NCBI RefSeq assembly: GCF_005222675.1
Contig: NZ_STGE01000009.1
Location: 310,001 to 374,000 of the forward strand
Direction: 5' to 3'
Length of the DNA: 64,000 nucleotides
Origin: Mycolicibacterium sp. CR10
GTDB lineage: Bacteria > Actinomycetota > Actinomycetes > Mycobacteriales > Mycobacteriaceae
In this document: positions 31,783 through 43,600 of the stretch, piece after piece
How positions within the stretch are numbered: position 1 is the stretch's first letter
How the letters are laid out: each line of letters starts with the position of its first letter
Notes under the pieces: generated by a model
Told to the model about the DNA's origin: nothing
Seen by the model: only the letters and a program-made list of their open reading frames with translations
Databases searched by the model: none
Made by a program: the position numbers and the translations under genes

Positions 31783-33128
31783 CCGACGGCGACATGATCG
31801 CGGGCTACACGATCGTGCGCAAGCTCGGCTCCGGCGGTATGGGCGAGGTGTACCTGGCCAAACATCCGCGGCTGCCGCGCCACGACGCACTGAAGGTGCT
31901 GTCATTGGCGGTCTGCGCCGACAGCGAGTACCGGGAGCGGTTCAACCGGGAGGCCGACATCGCGGCGGCGCTGTGGCACCCGCACATCGTCGAGGTGCAC
32001 GACCGCGGCGAACACGAAGGCCGGCTGTGGATCTCGATGGACCATGTCGAGGGCACCGACGCCGCTGCCCTGCTCGCGGAGCGCTATCCCAAGGGCATGC
32101 CGCCGGATCTGGTGGCCCGGCTGGTGGCGGCAGTTGCGGAGGCGCTCGACTACGCCCACCAGCGCGGTCTGCTGCACCGTGACGTCAAGCCCGCCAACAT
32201 CCTGGTCTCCGGGCCGGGCACCGACGGCGAGCGAATCATGCTGGCGGACTTCGGTATTGCCCGCAGGGTGGGTGAGGTCAGTTCGCTGACCGGCACCAAC
32301 ATGACGGTGGGAACGGTCGCCTACTCGGCCCCGGAGCAGCTCACCGCCGACGAGCAGATCGACGGCCGGGCCGACCAGTACGCGTTGGCGGCCACGGCGT
32401 TTCAGCTGCTGACCGGATCGCCGCCGTTCCAGCACTCCAACCCGGCGATCGTCATCAGTCAGCACCTGACCGCCCGCCCGCCGTCCATCGCGGAGCACCG
32501 ACCTGAATTGTCCTCTTTGGGAGGGGTATTCGAGAAGGCGCTGGCGAAGTCCCCGGCCGACCGCTTCGAGAAGTGCGCGGATTTCGCGCGTGCCCTGGGG
32601 AATAGGGCCGGCATCGGTGCGGTTGACCTCGAGGCGACCGCGCCGGCGCCCGCGTCGACGGGACCCCGCCACGCGAAGACGCCGTCCGCACGACGATCCC
32701 TAACCCGGAGCCGTGCGCCGGTGGTGCTGGGCCTGGCGCTGGCACTGTCGTTGATCGCGGTTGCCGCCGTGCTGTATCTGGCGCTCGACGAACGAGACGA
32801 ACTCCGCACGGCTGCCAAACCGCCGCCGCCGACTACCACCACGTCCACCGCCGGTGTTGTCCTTCCGGTGGTCGTGGTGGGCGCCGACTGCGCGACGCTC
32901 GGAGGCGCCGGGGTCACAGAGTCCGGCGACCCGGCCTACTGCGCCCGCCTGGCCTCCTCGGGCGCGCCGTTGTGGTCGCTGTATCCCGGCGAGATCCCTC
33001 GCCCGTCCGGGACTGCCGACGCCCCGGTACTGGTGTGTATGACGCAGACCGGGCAGACCCAGATGGACTGCCAGGACGACATCGTGCAGGAGAACAACGA
33101 TCCCGGCGCCAACGACCAAACGCCCTAG
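31776..33128 (+). CDS. Transmembrane Ser/Thr protein kinase (PknB/PknF type)
   Basis: 450 residues. Intact kinase domain: glycine loop LGSGGMGEVY (17-26), K40, catalytic HRDVKPAN (H134-D136), DFG (158-160) and GTVAYSAPEQ activation segment with upstream threonines. A Ser/Arg-rich juxtamembrane region is followed by a single membrane helix (about 315-336). The outer domain of about 110 residues carries a Pro/Thr linker and several cysteines (GADCATLGG, AYCARL, VCMTQ), a layout known from other mycobacterial kinases. It would sense an external signal and phosphorylate cell-wall or transport targets, perhaps the RDD protein. ATG 31776 overlaps the RDD stop. Confidence 0.93.
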   Translation: MLTDGDMIAGYTIVRKLGSGGMGEVYLAKHPRLPRHDALKVLSLAVCADSEYRERFNREADIAAALWHPHIVEVHDRGEHEGRLWISMDHVEGTDAAALLAERYPKGMPPDLVARLVAAVAEALDYAHQRGLLHRDVKPANILVSGPGTDGERIMLADFGIARRVGEVSSLTGTNMTVGTVAYSAPEQLTADEQIDGRADQYALAATAFQLLTGSPPFQHSNPAIVISQHLTARPPSIAEHRPELSSLGGVFEKALAKSPADRFEKCADFARALGNRAGIGAVDLEATAPAPASTGPRHAKTPSARRSLTRSRAPVVLGLALALSLIAVAAVLYLALDERDELRTAAKPPPPTTTTSTAGVVLPVVVVGADCATLGGAGVTESGDPAYCARLASSGAPLWSLYPGEIPRPSGTADAPVLVCMTQTGQTQMDCQDDIVQENNDPGANDQTP

Positions 33129-34027
33129 ATGGCGGGCAGTTCCAGCCATTCGTCGACCATGAAATCGTCCCCGCGGGCCACCACCCTGGCTCCGCCGTGT
33201 CCCGGGTAGTGCGCCGGGATCACCATGGCGCGGCGGCGCGACGCCTCGGTGAGCACCCGATTGCGGGTGACGGCCGCCGCACGTGGATCCTCGTCGAAGG
33301 CGCAGGCGTCATCGGGTCGCGCAAGCTGGATCGGGCAGTGCGTCAGGTCGCCGACGAACACCGCGGGCACACCGGCGTCCAGCCACAGCACCGACGAGCC
33401 CGGCGTGTGCCCCGCGGCGGGGCGCAGCCACACCGATTCGCTGAGCTGGTGGTCGCCGGAATACAGCTCCGTCTGTGCCTCGACGGGTAAGACACTGTCG
33501 GCGAACACGATTCGCATACCCTCGTTGGTGCTGGCGCCGTCGGGCGAGAAGTGGCGGTAGTCGAGTTCGGGCATCAGGTAGCGGGCGTTGGGGAAGGTCG
33601 GCACCCAGGACCCGTCCCCGGCGCCCGCGCCGCTCGCGGCGGGAAGGCGGGTGTTCCACCCGACGTGGTCGGTGTGCAGATGGGTGTTGATCACCACGTC
33701 GACCGCCTCGGGTTGCACACCCGCGCGTGCCAGTGCGCCGAGGAAATCGGTGTCCAGGTGGTCGAGCGGCGGCATGTGCGGCCGGTCCCTGTCGTTGCCG
33801 ACGCCGGTGTCCACCAGGATCGTCAGGCCGTCGACCTCGACGACCCAGGTCTGCATGGCGATCTTCCACTCGTCGGTGGCCCGGTCCCAGAACAGCGGCT
33901 CCAGCAGGTCGGCATTCTCCGGCCACGCCTCTGCCGGCGTCTCGGCGAACAGCGCCGTCTGGATCTGGACCCGCAGTTCCACCACGCGGGTCACGGTGGC
34001 ATGGCCCATTGTCAGGCCCACACTCAC
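33125..34027 (-). CDS. MBL-fold metallohydrolase, last gene of the emb array
   Basis: 300 residues from GTG 34027, which overlaps the embB stop by four bases (GTGA). The zinc motif is HLHTDH (H116, H118, D120, H121); later ligands lie in AAGHTPGS, FVGDL and IPAHYPGHGG. The fold is that of lactonase/glyoxalase-type hydrolases; substrate unknown. M. tuberculosis has no such gene behind embB, so a link to arabinan synthesis is only suggested by position. Its stop shares the tetranucleotide CTAG with the convergent kinase gene. Confidence 0.88.
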   Translation of the reverse strand: MSVGLTMGHATVTRVVELRVQIQTALFAETPAEAWPENADLLEPLFWDRATDEWKIAMQTWVVEVDGLTILVDTGVGNDRDRPHMPPLDHLDTDFLGALARAGVQPEAVDVVINTHLHTDHVGWNTRLPAASGAGAGDGSWVPTFPNARYLMPELDYRHFSPDGASTNEGMRIVFADSVLPVEAQTELYSGDHQLSESVWLRPAAGHTPGSSVLWLDAGVPAVFVGDLTHCPIQLARPDDACAFDEDPRAAAVTRNRVLTEASRRRAMVIPAHYPGHGGARVVARGDDFMVDEWLELPAI

Positions 34028-37000
34028 GCCTCGATCCTGATCTGCCCGGGCGACCACAGACCCGAGTGGGTCTGCGAGCCCAGCTCGATCTCGGCGGGCG
34101 TCGCCTCGACGATGGTGTCGAAGCGCCGCAGCGATCCCCAGTCCTGACCCCAGTCCTCCGACAGATAGGTCGACATCACCGACGCCCGCAGCAGCAGGTC
34201 GGTGATGCCCAGCAGGCCGCCGTTCTTGCCGTCCTGCCAGGTGTCGGTGCTCTGCAGTTTGGCGAAGTAGTCCGGGGAGATCCGGAACTTGGGAATGTCG
34301 GTGACGCCGTTGGCGTGCAGCATCGGCTGCTGGCAGGGGAACGCCAGACCCACCGCCCAGTCCAGCAGGACCGGCTGCTCGGACCCGATGTACTCCTGCA
34401 CCGAACGCACTTCGGGCACCCGCGGCGGCGTCACGGCAATCCAGTCGCCCTGGCCCAGCGACAGGTCCTCGGCGATCACCCGTACCGCGACGGCATCGGC
34501 GGGGATCTCCGAGCGGGGGTAGCGCAGGTTGCGCCACGACGGTGTCGGGCCGATGTCGAACGGGCTGACCCGGCCCGCGGGCTCCAGGGCGCCACCCGGT
34601 CCGCGGCGCGCGTACTCGAGCTCGACCGTCTGCCCGGAGCTCAAGCCCTCGGTGACACTGGTGCCCGCGATCGTCCCGGCCGCGGTGATCGTCACCAGGG
34701 GGTGGGCGTCGTCGGCGGCCGGCAGCTCGTACCACGCCGACGCCAGCGTGCTCTCCTGTTGGGCCTCAAGGGAATACGTCCCGGCGATCGGCACTCGTGC
34801 CGGATCGAGGCCGTAGGGCAGCGGCACCGTGGAGCCGTTGATGCCCGGCCGGGTCCGCTTGATCGGCCGATTCCAGTCGGCATCGGTGCCCGGCTGCGGG
34901 TTGTTGATCCGGATCGCCTCGGCGATGATCCGGTCCGGAACGCCGTTGGGGGAGAAGCCCACCGGATCGGTCCCGCCGAGCGGACCGAGCGGACCGTAGT
35001 CGCCGGGGGCGGCCGTCAGGAACCCGGCGTTCGAATCGGGTTCGACGAGAACGTCGTCGGCCATGCCGCAGCCGCCGACGAACGCGCGCACATTGGCCCA
35101 GCCGTTGGAGTAGGTCGGGTACTGGCGGACCACACCCACGACCATCGAGGCCACGAACACCACGACCATGAAGCCCGCGGCGAGGGGTATCGGTGCGGCG
35201 GTGAGCTTGTCGACGATCTTTGATTCCCGCGTGCCGGTGACGTGCAGCCAGAAGGCCCACAGAGCGGCGACCACGAACAGCGCGAAGAACACCCCGCTGA
35301 CCGTCACCCCGCCGAGCTGTGGCACCGAATTGTTGTATGGGACACCGAAATTGGAGACATACCACCAGCCGTTGGTGGATGCAAAGCACAGCGCCAACAC
35401 GAAGAACACCAGCGACAGGAAGGTCATCCGGTTGCGGGCCGACCGCAGCACCAGCGGCGAGACCATCACCGTCGCCAGCGCCGCCATCGCCCCGCCGACG
35501 GCTGCGAACAGGCCGAAGTGGTGGATCCACTTGGTGGGGGTGAACATCAGGAAGAAGATCGTGGCGAAGATGACGCCCATCAGTCGCCAGGCCGGGCCGC
35601 GCGCCACCCCGGGAACCCGCTTGCGCCGCAACATCAGGAACAGCGCCGGGAACAGGCACATCACGGTGAACAGGAACGCGACCCGCCGCGAGATGGCGGC
35701 GTCGGTGGTCGGCAGGATCAGGTAGTAGTAGCGCAGGATCTCGGTGAACCACTCCTGGCTGGGGCCGATCGCGGTGCGAATCCTGGTGGCTTCCAACACC
35801 GTTGCCAGTGTCTGGTCGGCGAACACCACGGTCAGCACGATGGTTCCCGCGGCCAACAGCGGGGCCACCAGCGGCCAGGTGCCCACAGCCTGGCGGCGCC
35901 GCACCAGGATTCGCAGGATCGGGCGGCCACCGGCGACCAGTGCGGCCACCGCGATCAGCCCGGTGGGCTGGATGCCCAACGTGAACGCGGCCGTGGTGAT
36001 CGCCAGCGCGAACGGTGTCAGCCGGCCCGAGCTGATGGCCCGCTCGATCAGCACATAGGTGATCAGCGCGCCGGTGGCGATCTGGCCTTCGGGGCGCAGT
36101 CCGTTGTTGAAGGGCATCCACGCCGCCAACAGCACCAGCCCGGCCGCCCACAGCGCCGCCCGGCTCCCCACCACCGCGGGACCCAGCCGGGGCAGCACCT
36201 CGCGTGAGAGCAGCAGCCAGCAGACAAGCGCGCAGATCAGGTCGGGCAGCCGGATCCAGATGCTCGCGTCGCTGACCCGCGTCATCAGGGCCAGCAAGTT
36301 GTAGTACCAGCCGAACGGGTCCTCCGGGCTGCCGAACCAGCGGAAGTAGTTCGACATGTAGCCCGCGTGGTCGGCCACCCGGGCCATGCCCAGGATGTAG
36401 CCGTCGTCCGACGAGTTCGCGCCGATCACGTACCAGAGTGCGAAGCCGCCGACCACGACGCCGTCGACGGGGGTGACGGTGCGCCATCGTGACGGGATGA
36501 GGCGGTGCATGCGCCTGCCGTCGAGCCGGTCCAGGCGCCACAGCGCGAGCAGCGCGATCACGGTCGAGACGATGGCCAGCAGCATGGCCGCGAGCTTGAG
36601 CCCGGTCGGGTGCGTGGTGAATCGGGTGTCGATCGAGGCCGAGAACTCCATGCCCGGAGGGGCGGGGCCGGTCAGCTCGGTGAACAGGCCGACGATGGCC
36701 GGTCGCAGGTTCGGGTCGGCAAAGCCGGTGCGCTGGGGCGACCCGTCCGTCTTGGTCAGCCCGACGAACTCGGCGAAGGTGCCGTCCAGCGACGACGTGA
36801 TGTCGAGTCGGGAACAACCGGGGCCGGCTCCGGGGCCGCCGGCGATGCGGTCCCGGTCCACACTGGCAACCACGACGTTGCGCACGATCACGTCGACACG
36901 TCCGCCGCCTGCATCAGTTCCCGGGTCGCTTCGCTCCTGCCCGCCGGCGTCTTCTCCCGGGTCGCTCCGCTCCTGCCCGCCGGCGTCTTCTCCCGGGTCG

Positions 37001-37353
37001 CTCCGCTCCTGCCCGCCGGTGACATTGACCAGCATCGCGTTCAGCGCCGCATCCCTGCCCTCCGGCGGTGCGGTGCCCAGCACCAGCCCGCCGTCTTCCG
37101 GCATGTCGCGGATCACGTCGCACGGCACCGTCGCGGTCAGGCTCACCGGCGCCTGCGAAATCAGTGGCGCGGTGACGTTCTCGAGCTGACCCTGCTGCGG
37201 CCAGTTCAGCGTCGCCGTCGTCTGGGTGACGGGCAGCAGTGGCGTCGCGACGGCCAGCACGAAGCCGAGCAGCCCGGCGATCGTGGCGACCCAGCGCGCG
37301 GTTCTCACGTCGTTCACGGCTGAGGTGGCTTTTGTGCCGTTCTCTTCGTTCAC
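34024..37353 (-). CDS. embB: Arabinosyltransferase EmbB
   Basis: 1109 residues from GTG 37353, overlapping the embA stop (GTGA). GT-C membrane enzyme that builds branched arabinan from decaprenyl-phospho-arabinose; target of ethambutol. The catalytic segment [13 protein letters not shown] is intact and carries M323, the equivalent of M. tuberculosis M306, so no resistance change is seen there. About 15 membrane helices are followed by a large periplasmic carbohydrate-binding C terminus. In the N-terminal periplasmic domain three extra 12-residue units (GGQERSDPG plus ED/TDA) are inserted, see the repeat at 36920. Confidence 0.97.
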   Translation of the reverse strand: MNEENGTKATSAVNDVRTARWVATIAGLLGFVLAVATPLLPVTQTTATLNWPQQGQLENVTAPLISQAPVSLTATVPCDVIRDMPEDGGLVLGTAPPEGRDAALNAMLVNVTGGQERSDPGEDAGGQERSDPGEDAGGQERSDPGTDAGGGRVDVIVRNVVVASVDRDRIAGGPGAGPGCSRLDITSSLDGTFAEFVGLTKTDGSPQRTGFADPNLRPAIVGLFTELTGPAPPGMEFSASIDTRFTTHPTGLKLAAMLLAIVSTVIALLALWRLDRLDGRRMHRLIPSRWRTVTPVDGVVVGGFALWYVIGANSSDDGYILGMARVADHAGYMSNYFRWFGSPEDPFGWYYNLLALMTRVSDASIWIRLPDLICALVCWLLLSREVLPRLGPAVVGSRAALWAAGLVLLAAWMPFNNGLRPEGQIATGALITYVLIERAISSGRLTPFALAITTAAFTLGIQPTGLIAVAALVAGGRPILRILVRRRQAVGTWPLVAPLLAAGTIVLTVVFADQTLATVLEATRIRTAIGPSQEWFTEILRYYYLILPTTDAAISRRVAFLFTVMCLFPALFLMLRRKRVPGVARGPAWRLMGVIFATIFFLMFTPTKWIHHFGLFAAVGGAMAALATVMVSPLVLRSARNRMTFLSLVFFVLALCFASTNGWWYVSNFGVPYNNSVPQLGGVTVSGVFFALFVVAALWAFWLHVTGTRESKIVDKLTAAPIPLAAGFMVVVFVASMVVGVVRQYPTYSNGWANVRAFVGGCGMADDVLVEPDSNAGFLTAAPGDYGPLGPLGGTDPVGFSPNGVPDRIIAEAIRINNPQPGTDADWNRPIKRTRPGINGSTVPLPYGLDPARVPIAGTYSLEAQQESTLASAWYELPAADDAHPLVTITAAGTIAGTSVTEGLSSGQTVELEYARRGPGGALEPAGRVSPFDIGPTPSWRNLRYPRSEIPADAVAVRVIAEDLSLGQGDWIAVTPPRVPEVRSVQEYIGSEQPVLLDWAVGLAFPCQQPMLHANGVTDIPKFRISPDYFAKLQSTDTWQDGKNGGLLGITDLLLRASVMSTYLSEDWGQDWGSLRRFDTIVEATPAEIELGSQTHSGLWSPGQIRIEA
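36920..37017 (-). repeat. Three 36-bp tandem repeat units inserted in frame in embB
   Basis: The 26-base core CCCGGGTCGCTNCGCTCCTG plus CCCGCC begins at 36920, 36956 and 36992, exactly 36 bases (12 codons) apart. The translated unit is [12 protein letters not shown]. It sits between ...LVNVT and GRVDV... of the N-terminal periplasmic domain, where M. tuberculosis EmbB runs through directly (VVVSAQRVDV). Confidence 0.93.
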
Positions 37354-40300
37354 GGCAGGGCCCTGATGGGTCCGCCGCGGTTCCAGCCGAACACTCGCGT
37401 CGAACCCTCCTCGATCACGGCTTCGGGTGCCCGCTCCCGAGGCACCACCCGGATGTAGCGCTCGAGCGAACCCCAGTCCCGGTACCAGTCGCCGCGCAGG
37501 TACGTCGGGATCGTCGATGTGCGCAGCAGTGCCTGAATGAACAGGAACGGTCCGCCGTCGGCGGCCGACTGCCACTGGTTCGACGACGACACCATCTGCT
37601 TGAAGTTCGGCAGGATCCGGTACTCCGGGAGCTCAGCCACGCCGAGGTGCTCGGAGAACGGGCGCTGGCACGGGAAGTTGGCCGCGGTGGCGATGTCCAG
37701 CAGAACCGGGGTCTGCGAGCCGAGGAACTGCTGTGCGGTCTGCAGCACCGGCACCCGCGGCGGGGTGAACCCGAACCACTGATCGTCGGACAGGTTGGGA
37801 TCGTCGGCGACGATCCGGGCCACGTTGGCTTCCGGGGGCGCCGTGGTCAGCGGGAAGCGCAGGTTGCGCCACGCCTTCTGCTGGAAGATGTCGATCGGCT
37901 GGACCTCGTTGAGCGCCTGATACGACCCGTCGGGCCGGTGCACACCCCACTGCAGCTTGAGGGACTGGCCGTAGTTGAACGACCCGTCCTCCTCGTAGTA
38001 CCAGATGGCGCCGGCGGCAGCGACGGACACCAGCGGCCGGTCGGGGGTGCGGGGTGGCAGCTGGTACCACGACGAGGTCGCCTTGGCGGCGAGGGTGTTC
38101 TCGTCGTAGCTGCCCATCACCGGGGTGCGGTCGGGGTCCAGCCCGAACGGCAGGTACACCCGGGACCCGTTGATGCCTTCGGGCCCGTAGCCGCCTCCGG
38201 TGCCTGCGGCGTAGCCGATGCCGATGTTCGGTTTGTCGACGGGACCGTCGGAGTTCACCAGTCCCGGGTTGGCCGCGACGGGTTCGGCGGGCTCCAGGGT
38301 GTCGCTGACGCCGTTGGGGGTGAAGCCCACGGGATCCTCGCCGCCCAGAGGCCCGTACTCACCGAACCGCTGGCCCGGAACCGGTTGCAGCATCCCGGCA
38401 TTGGTGTCGGGTTCGACCAGGACGGCGTCAGCCATCGCACAGCTGGTGTCCGATAACCCTGAACTCAGCGCCGACAGGTTGGCCGCACCGGTGGTGTAGA
38501 CGGGGTAGCGGCCCACGGTGGCCTTGACCATCGACCCCAGCTCGAGGATCACCATGATGACGGCCACCACGAGAAGCGGGGTGGACGCCAGTGCGCGGTT
38601 GCGCCCGGTGTCGGCGACCTCGGTGTGCCCGGCGTAGTCCATGCGGAAGTGCAGCCAGCCGGCCAGCAGGCCGAAGGCGATGGCGAGCACCAGGAAGATC
38701 GTCGTCACCGGGAAGCCGACGATCACCGGCTGTTTGTCGAACCACGGCACCCCGTAGTTGGCGACGTAGAACCAGCCGTTGATGCCCGCGTTGGCCCATG
38801 CCAGCACGAACAGCAGGGCGGTCACGTAGAGCGCCAGGTTGCGTCGGCTGTGTAGCCCGACGCGGGCGAACGCGAACGCCGTCACCGCGCCGAGCGCACC
38901 TGACAGCCCGGCGAACAGGCCGAACTGCGCCGACCATTTCGTCGGGGTCACCGACAGCATCAGCAGTCCGACCGCGGTGGTGCCCGTGAGCCGCCACACG
39001 GGCCCGTTGACGGCGCCCGGCACGCTACCCCGGCGCAACAGCACCATGATGAGACCGAAGAGGCACAGCAGCAGGACAAGCACCGAGAACCGGCGGGTCA
39101 GCGACGCGTCGACGCTGTCCTCGACCATTACGAAGTAGTAGCGCAGGAACTCCTGGTACCAGGGGATGGTCGGCCCGACGACGTACTTGATGCGGGCCGA
39201 CTCGGCGACGGTGGCCAGTGTCTGGTCGCGGAACACCACGACGAAGACCAGCGACGCGGCCGCCGCCAGCGGGGCCAGCTGTGCGGCCAGCCCGTCGGTG
39301 GTCCGGCGGGCGGAGATGATGCGCGCAATGCCGCGCGCACCGACCAGTAGCGGCGCCAACGCCACCAGGCCCTGCGGGGCCAGGGTCACGCAGAACACCG
39401 CGACGACGATCGCGGCCGCGGCGGGCCAGAGTTGCCGCTTGCCCAACGACGTTTCGATGAGCATCCAGATCGCGAGAACACCGAACGCGATCAGCGGTTC
39501 GGGGCGCAGGCCGTTGTTGAACGGCAGCCACGCGGCGAGGAACACCGCGCCTGCGGTCCACATCGCGATCCGGTTGCGCGCCAGGCGTCCGCCGAGGCGC
39601 GGCAGCACGCAGCGGCTGAGGATCAGCCAGGTGCCGATGGCGGCGGCGGTGGCGGGCAGCCGCATCCAGATGCCCGCGGTGCTGAACGACGCCAGGTGCG
39701 CCAGCACGCTCTGATACCAGTCGAACGGAGCTTCCGAGGTGCCGAAGAAGCGGTAGTAGTTGGCGGTGTAGCCGGCCTCCCCGGACACCCGGGCGATGGT
39801 CAGGTTGTAGCCGTCGTCGGAGGACTGTGCCCCCACCAGATGCCACAGCAGCAGCGCACCGACCACGCCGGCGTCGGTAAGCCATGTCGACAGGCCGACG
39901 CGGCGGCCCCGCCGCAGCTCCCGCGGCAGGCGGCGGCCCGATGAGCGGTCCAGCGCTGCCAGGGCGAGGATCGAGGCCAGCACGCAGGCCACTCCGACCG
40001 TCATCACCGCGAGCTTCAGCAGCGTCGGGGTGGTGACGAACCGGGTGTCGATGTCGATGGTGGCGGACACACCGCTCTGGGTGGGCACCTCCAGTTCGGT
40101 GAAGATGCCGGCGACCTGAGGCCGTTTCTCGGGTGCCAGCGTTCCGGTGGCACCGGGAATGCCGACGAAGTCGGCGCCTACTGCGCCGACATTGGCCCAG
40201 AGGTGGATCGTGCTGCACTTCCCCGACTCCACAGCAGCACGGGGCGCCACCGCGGCGACCGAGTCGCGGAAGGCCACGATGACGCTGTCGGCGTTGGCGC

Positions 40301-40601
40301 GCACGAACAGGCCGTTGCGGCCCGCGTCGATGCCGTCGGGCGGGATCGTGGAGAACACCAGCCCGCCGTCGGCGGGCAGCGTGGCCACGGTCTGGCAGGG
40401 GATGACCACGTCGAGCGACTTGGGAGCGCCCGACACCAGGGGTGCGGTGATGCCGTTGACGGTGCCGTCGTTGCCGACCGTCTGCGGCCAGTTGATGGTC
40501 GCCGTCGTCTGGGTGACCGGCAGCAGCGGCGCCAGCGCGAAGAGCAGGATTCCGAGCACTCCCGCGACGATCGCGATGAGGCGGGGAGTCCGGTCAGGCA
40601 C
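37350..40601 (-). CDS. embA: Arabinosyltransferase EmbA
   Basis: 1083 residues, GTG 40601, 21 bases after embC. GT-C family like EmbB, with which it forms the heterodimer making the terminal hexa-arabinofuranosyl motif of arabinogalactan. The acidic loop is [21 protein letters not shown] and the TPTKW motif are conserved. The C-terminal periplasmic module ([20 protein letters not shown]) is complete. No repeat insertion is present in this copy. Confidence 0.97.
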   Translation of the reverse strand: MPDRTPRLIAIVAGVLGILLFALAPLLPVTQTTATINWPQTVGNDGTVNGITAPLVSGAPKSLDVVIPCQTVATLPADGGLVFSTIPPDGIDAGRNGLFVRANADSVIVAFRDSVAAVAPRAAVESGKCSTIHLWANVGAVGADFVGIPGATGTLAPEKRPQVAGIFTELEVPTQSGVSATIDIDTRFVTTPTLLKLAVMTVGVACVLASILALAALDRSSGRRLPRELRRGRRVGLSTWLTDAGVVGALLLWHLVGAQSSDDGYNLTIARVSGEAGYTANYYRFFGTSEAPFDWYQSVLAHLASFSTAGIWMRLPATAAAIGTWLILSRCVLPRLGGRLARNRIAMWTAGAVFLAAWLPFNNGLRPEPLIAFGVLAIWMLIETSLGKRQLWPAAAAIVVAVFCVTLAPQGLVALAPLLVGARGIARIISARRTTDGLAAQLAPLAAAASLVFVVVFRDQTLATVAESARIKYVVGPTIPWYQEFLRYYFVMVEDSVDASLTRRFSVLVLLLCLFGLIMVLLRRGSVPGAVNGPVWRLTGTTAVGLLMLSVTPTKWSAQFGLFAGLSGALGAVTAFAFARVGLHSRRNLALYVTALLFVLAWANAGINGWFYVANYGVPWFDKQPVIVGFPVTTIFLVLAIAFGLLAGWLHFRMDYAGHTEVADTGRNRALASTPLLVVAVIMVILELGSMVKATVGRYPVYTTGAANLSALSSGLSDTSCAMADAVLVEPDTNAGMLQPVPGQRFGEYGPLGGEDPVGFTPNGVSDTLEPAEPVAANPGLVNSDGPVDKPNIGIGYAAGTGGGYGPEGINGSRVYLPFGLDPDRTPVMGSYDENTLAAKATSSWYQLPPRTPDRPLVSVAAAGAIWYYEEDGSFNYGQSLKLQWGVHRPDGSYQALNEVQPIDIFQQKAWRNLRFPLTTAPPEANVARIVADDPNLSDDQWFGFTPPRVPVLQTAQQFLGSQTPVLLDIATAANFPCQRPFSEHLGVAELPEYRILPNFKQMVSSSNQWQSAADGGPFLFIQALLRTSTIPTYLRGDWYRDWGSLERYIRVVPRERAPEAVIEEGSTRVFGWNRGGPIRALP

Positions 40602-40622
40602 GAGGGTCGATGGTAGGCGACG

Positions 40623-43600
40623 TCAGCTCAGACGCAGCGGCGCCGGGCTCCACAGGCCGCTGCGCGTTGCCGAACCGAGATCGAGCCGGGCGGGCTCGGC
40701 GTTGGGGTAGAAGGGCGTGAGCTGCTGCAGCGAGCCCCAGTCGCGGAACCAGTCGTGCTTGAGATAGGTGGGGACGGTGGTGGCGCGCAGCAGGAGTTCG
40801 GTGATGCCCAGCGGTCCGCCGCCGAGGTAGTCCATCACCGGCGAGTTGGCTTCGGCGCCGAACCGGTCGGGCATGATGCGCCACTTGGGCACCTCGATGA
40901 CGCCGTTGCGGTGGCCGAACGGGCGCTGGCAGGGGAACGCCAGCCCGACCAGCCAGTCCAGCAGCACCGGATCACTGGACCCGACGACGTCCTGCAGGGT
41001 GCGCAGCGCGGGGATGCGCGGCGGTGTGACAGCGATCCAGTGCTGCGGACTCAGGTCGTCGTCGCTGGCAACCAGCCGGATGCGGGTCGCGTCGGCCGGA
41101 ATGGCGCTCAACGGCGCGCGCAGATTGCGCCATGCCGGGGAGGCGCCGACGTCGCCGAAACCGATCTGGCCTTCCGGCTCGTCGGTGTCGCCCTCGCCGG
41201 CCCACTGCACCACGACCTCGTCCGCGTCGAAGCGTCCCGCCGCGGAGACCACCAGCAGGGAGTCGGAGCGGTCGCCGTCACTCCAGCCTGCGGGCAGCTG
41301 GTACCACGCCGATCGCAGGTTCGCGGGCTGCTGGGTGCCGCTTCGCCAGCTGCCGAGCACCGGTGTGCGGGCAGGATCGAGGCCGTAGGGCAGGAGCGCC
41401 CGTGACCCATTGACGCCCGCGGCGGCGGTGGTGCCGCCCTCGGTGCCGGCCTCGCTTTCGGTGACGACGCCGCTGTCGGTGTCGGCGAAGTTGCCCGCGC
41501 CGGACTCCTCCATGACGGCGTCGGCCGACACGTCGGACGGAATCCCGTTGGGGCCGAAGCCTTCCGATGTGCCCGAGCCCAGCGCTTCGCCGATCGGCAC
41601 CCCGATGGGGGTCAACAGGCCGTCGTTGACGTCCTCTTCCACCAGCACGTCCTCGGCCATGCCGCACGTCTTACCGGTGAGTGCCTCCAGATTGGACCGG
41701 CCGACCGTCCACCCCGGGTACTGGCCCGTCATCGCCATTGTCAGCGACCCCACCTGGAAGATGACCAGTGCCCATGTGGCAATGGCCAACGGCGCCTGGG
41801 CAATCGGCCGCCATCGGCGCCTGCTGCCCTCGGATCGTGAGCCGTCGCGGCCCGTGAAGTGGAACCATGCGGCCACCAGCAGCGCGACGACCGACAATCC
41901 GAGCAGGATGGTGGTGAAGCCGAACTTGTACTCCGGGAAAGAATTCGACCACGGGACCCCGAAGTTCGAGACATACCACCAGCCGTTCACCGTCGCGAAC
42001 GACAGGGCGGTGATGAACAGCACCGCTGCGGCGAACATCGTGCGGTTGCGGCGCGAGCGCATCGCCGCCGCGGATACCGCCACCGCGGCCAGCGCGCCGA
42101 GCGAACCGGCCAGCCCCGCGAACACGCCGAAGTGGTGCGTCCACTTGGTGGGCGTGAACATCATCACCAGGAACGAGATGATGGTGATGCCGATGATGCG
42201 CCTGCTCGGACCCAGTGCGGTGCCGGGAATCCTGCCCTTGCGCAACGACATCGCGACCGCGACGGCCAGTGACAGCAGGAGCGTCAAGACCGCGAACCGG
42301 CGCGCCACCGAGCCGTCCGGACTGGTGGTGAACAGGCGCGAGTAGCGGATGTGTTCGTCGAACCAGGCCAGGCTCGGGCCGACGGCCGACTTGAAGCTGC
42401 TGGCCTGCAGCTCGGCGGCCAACGTCTGGTCGCGGAAGATCAGGAAGATGGTGACGGTGCCGGCGGCCGCGATCGGCGCCAGCAGCGCCCAGTACCCGAA
42501 TCGCGAAGTATGCGCGGCCACAATGGTTTTCAGCGGTCCGATGGCGACAAGCAGGGCACCGACCGCGGCGATGCCGGTGGGGCCGGAGAACAGCGTCAAC
42601 GCGCCGATGATGATCGCGACCGCCACCGGAAGCAGCCGACTGGTGGCGACACCACGCTCGACCGAGCACCACGTCAGCAGGATGCCGAGCGCGATGATCG
42701 GTTCGGGGCGCAGGCCGTTGTTCAGCGGCAGCCAAAAGGCAAGGAACAGGCCCGCGGCGGTCCACGCCGCGGCGCGGCTGTGTTTGACGGCGGAGCCCAG
42801 TCGGGGGATGACCTCGCGGCTGATCACCCACCAGCAGGCCAGGCCCATCACCAGAGTGGGCAGACGCATCCACACGCTGGTGGTGCTGACGTGCGCCCAC
42901 AGCGCGAGCAGGTCGTAGTACCAGCCGAACGGCGCTTCGGGTGTGCCGAACCACCGGTAGTAGTTGGCCATGTAGCCGGCGTTCTCGGAGACCCGCGCCA
43001 TCGTCAGGATGTAGCCGTCGTCGGCGGTGTTGGCGCCGACGAAGTGCCACCACACCAGCAGGGCGGTCACCACGCCGTCCAACGGGGACATCGACCACCA
43101 CCGTGGCGGCAGGAACCGCCGGTGCCGCATGCCGTCGGCGTTGTCGAGAACGTGCAACGCACCCAGCGACACGATCGTCATGGCGACGCCCACGATCATC
43201 GCGAGCAACTTCAGCAGGGTCGGCGACGTGCTGTAACGCGAGTCGATCGTCGCCGACAGCTCCAGGCCCGGAGGTGCCGGACCCGTCAGGTCCGTGAACA
43301 CCCCGACGATTTGGGGCCGGAAGTCGTAGCCACTGCGCTCGCCACGCAGCGGTTCGCCCGTGTTGGCTTGATTGTCGCCATCCGGCGCCTCCGTGAGGCC
43401 GACGAACTCGCCGGTGACCTTGTCGGCGTGCGCGGTGAACGTCAGCTCCCGACAGGCGGGGCTGAGCACCTGGTCCAGCGGTGCGCTGACCACCGGCGTG
43501 TTGCGGACGATGACCAGCAGGTCGTTGTTGACGCGTTCGATGAGCAGGCCGCGGTCGATCGCCTTGGGCGCCTGCTTGGGCACGGTGGACAGCAACACGG

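Noticed and set aside
33125..34735. 536-residue reading of the MBL hydrolase
   Set aside because: The extra N terminus runs inside embB in another frame. The GTGA overlap at 34024-34027 gives the natural start.
36920..37017. CRISPR array or transposon end
   Set aside because: The 36-bp spacing could suggest a CRISPR, but the units are tandem with no unique spacers, translate in frame, and there are no cas genes. No inverted ends or transposase were found.
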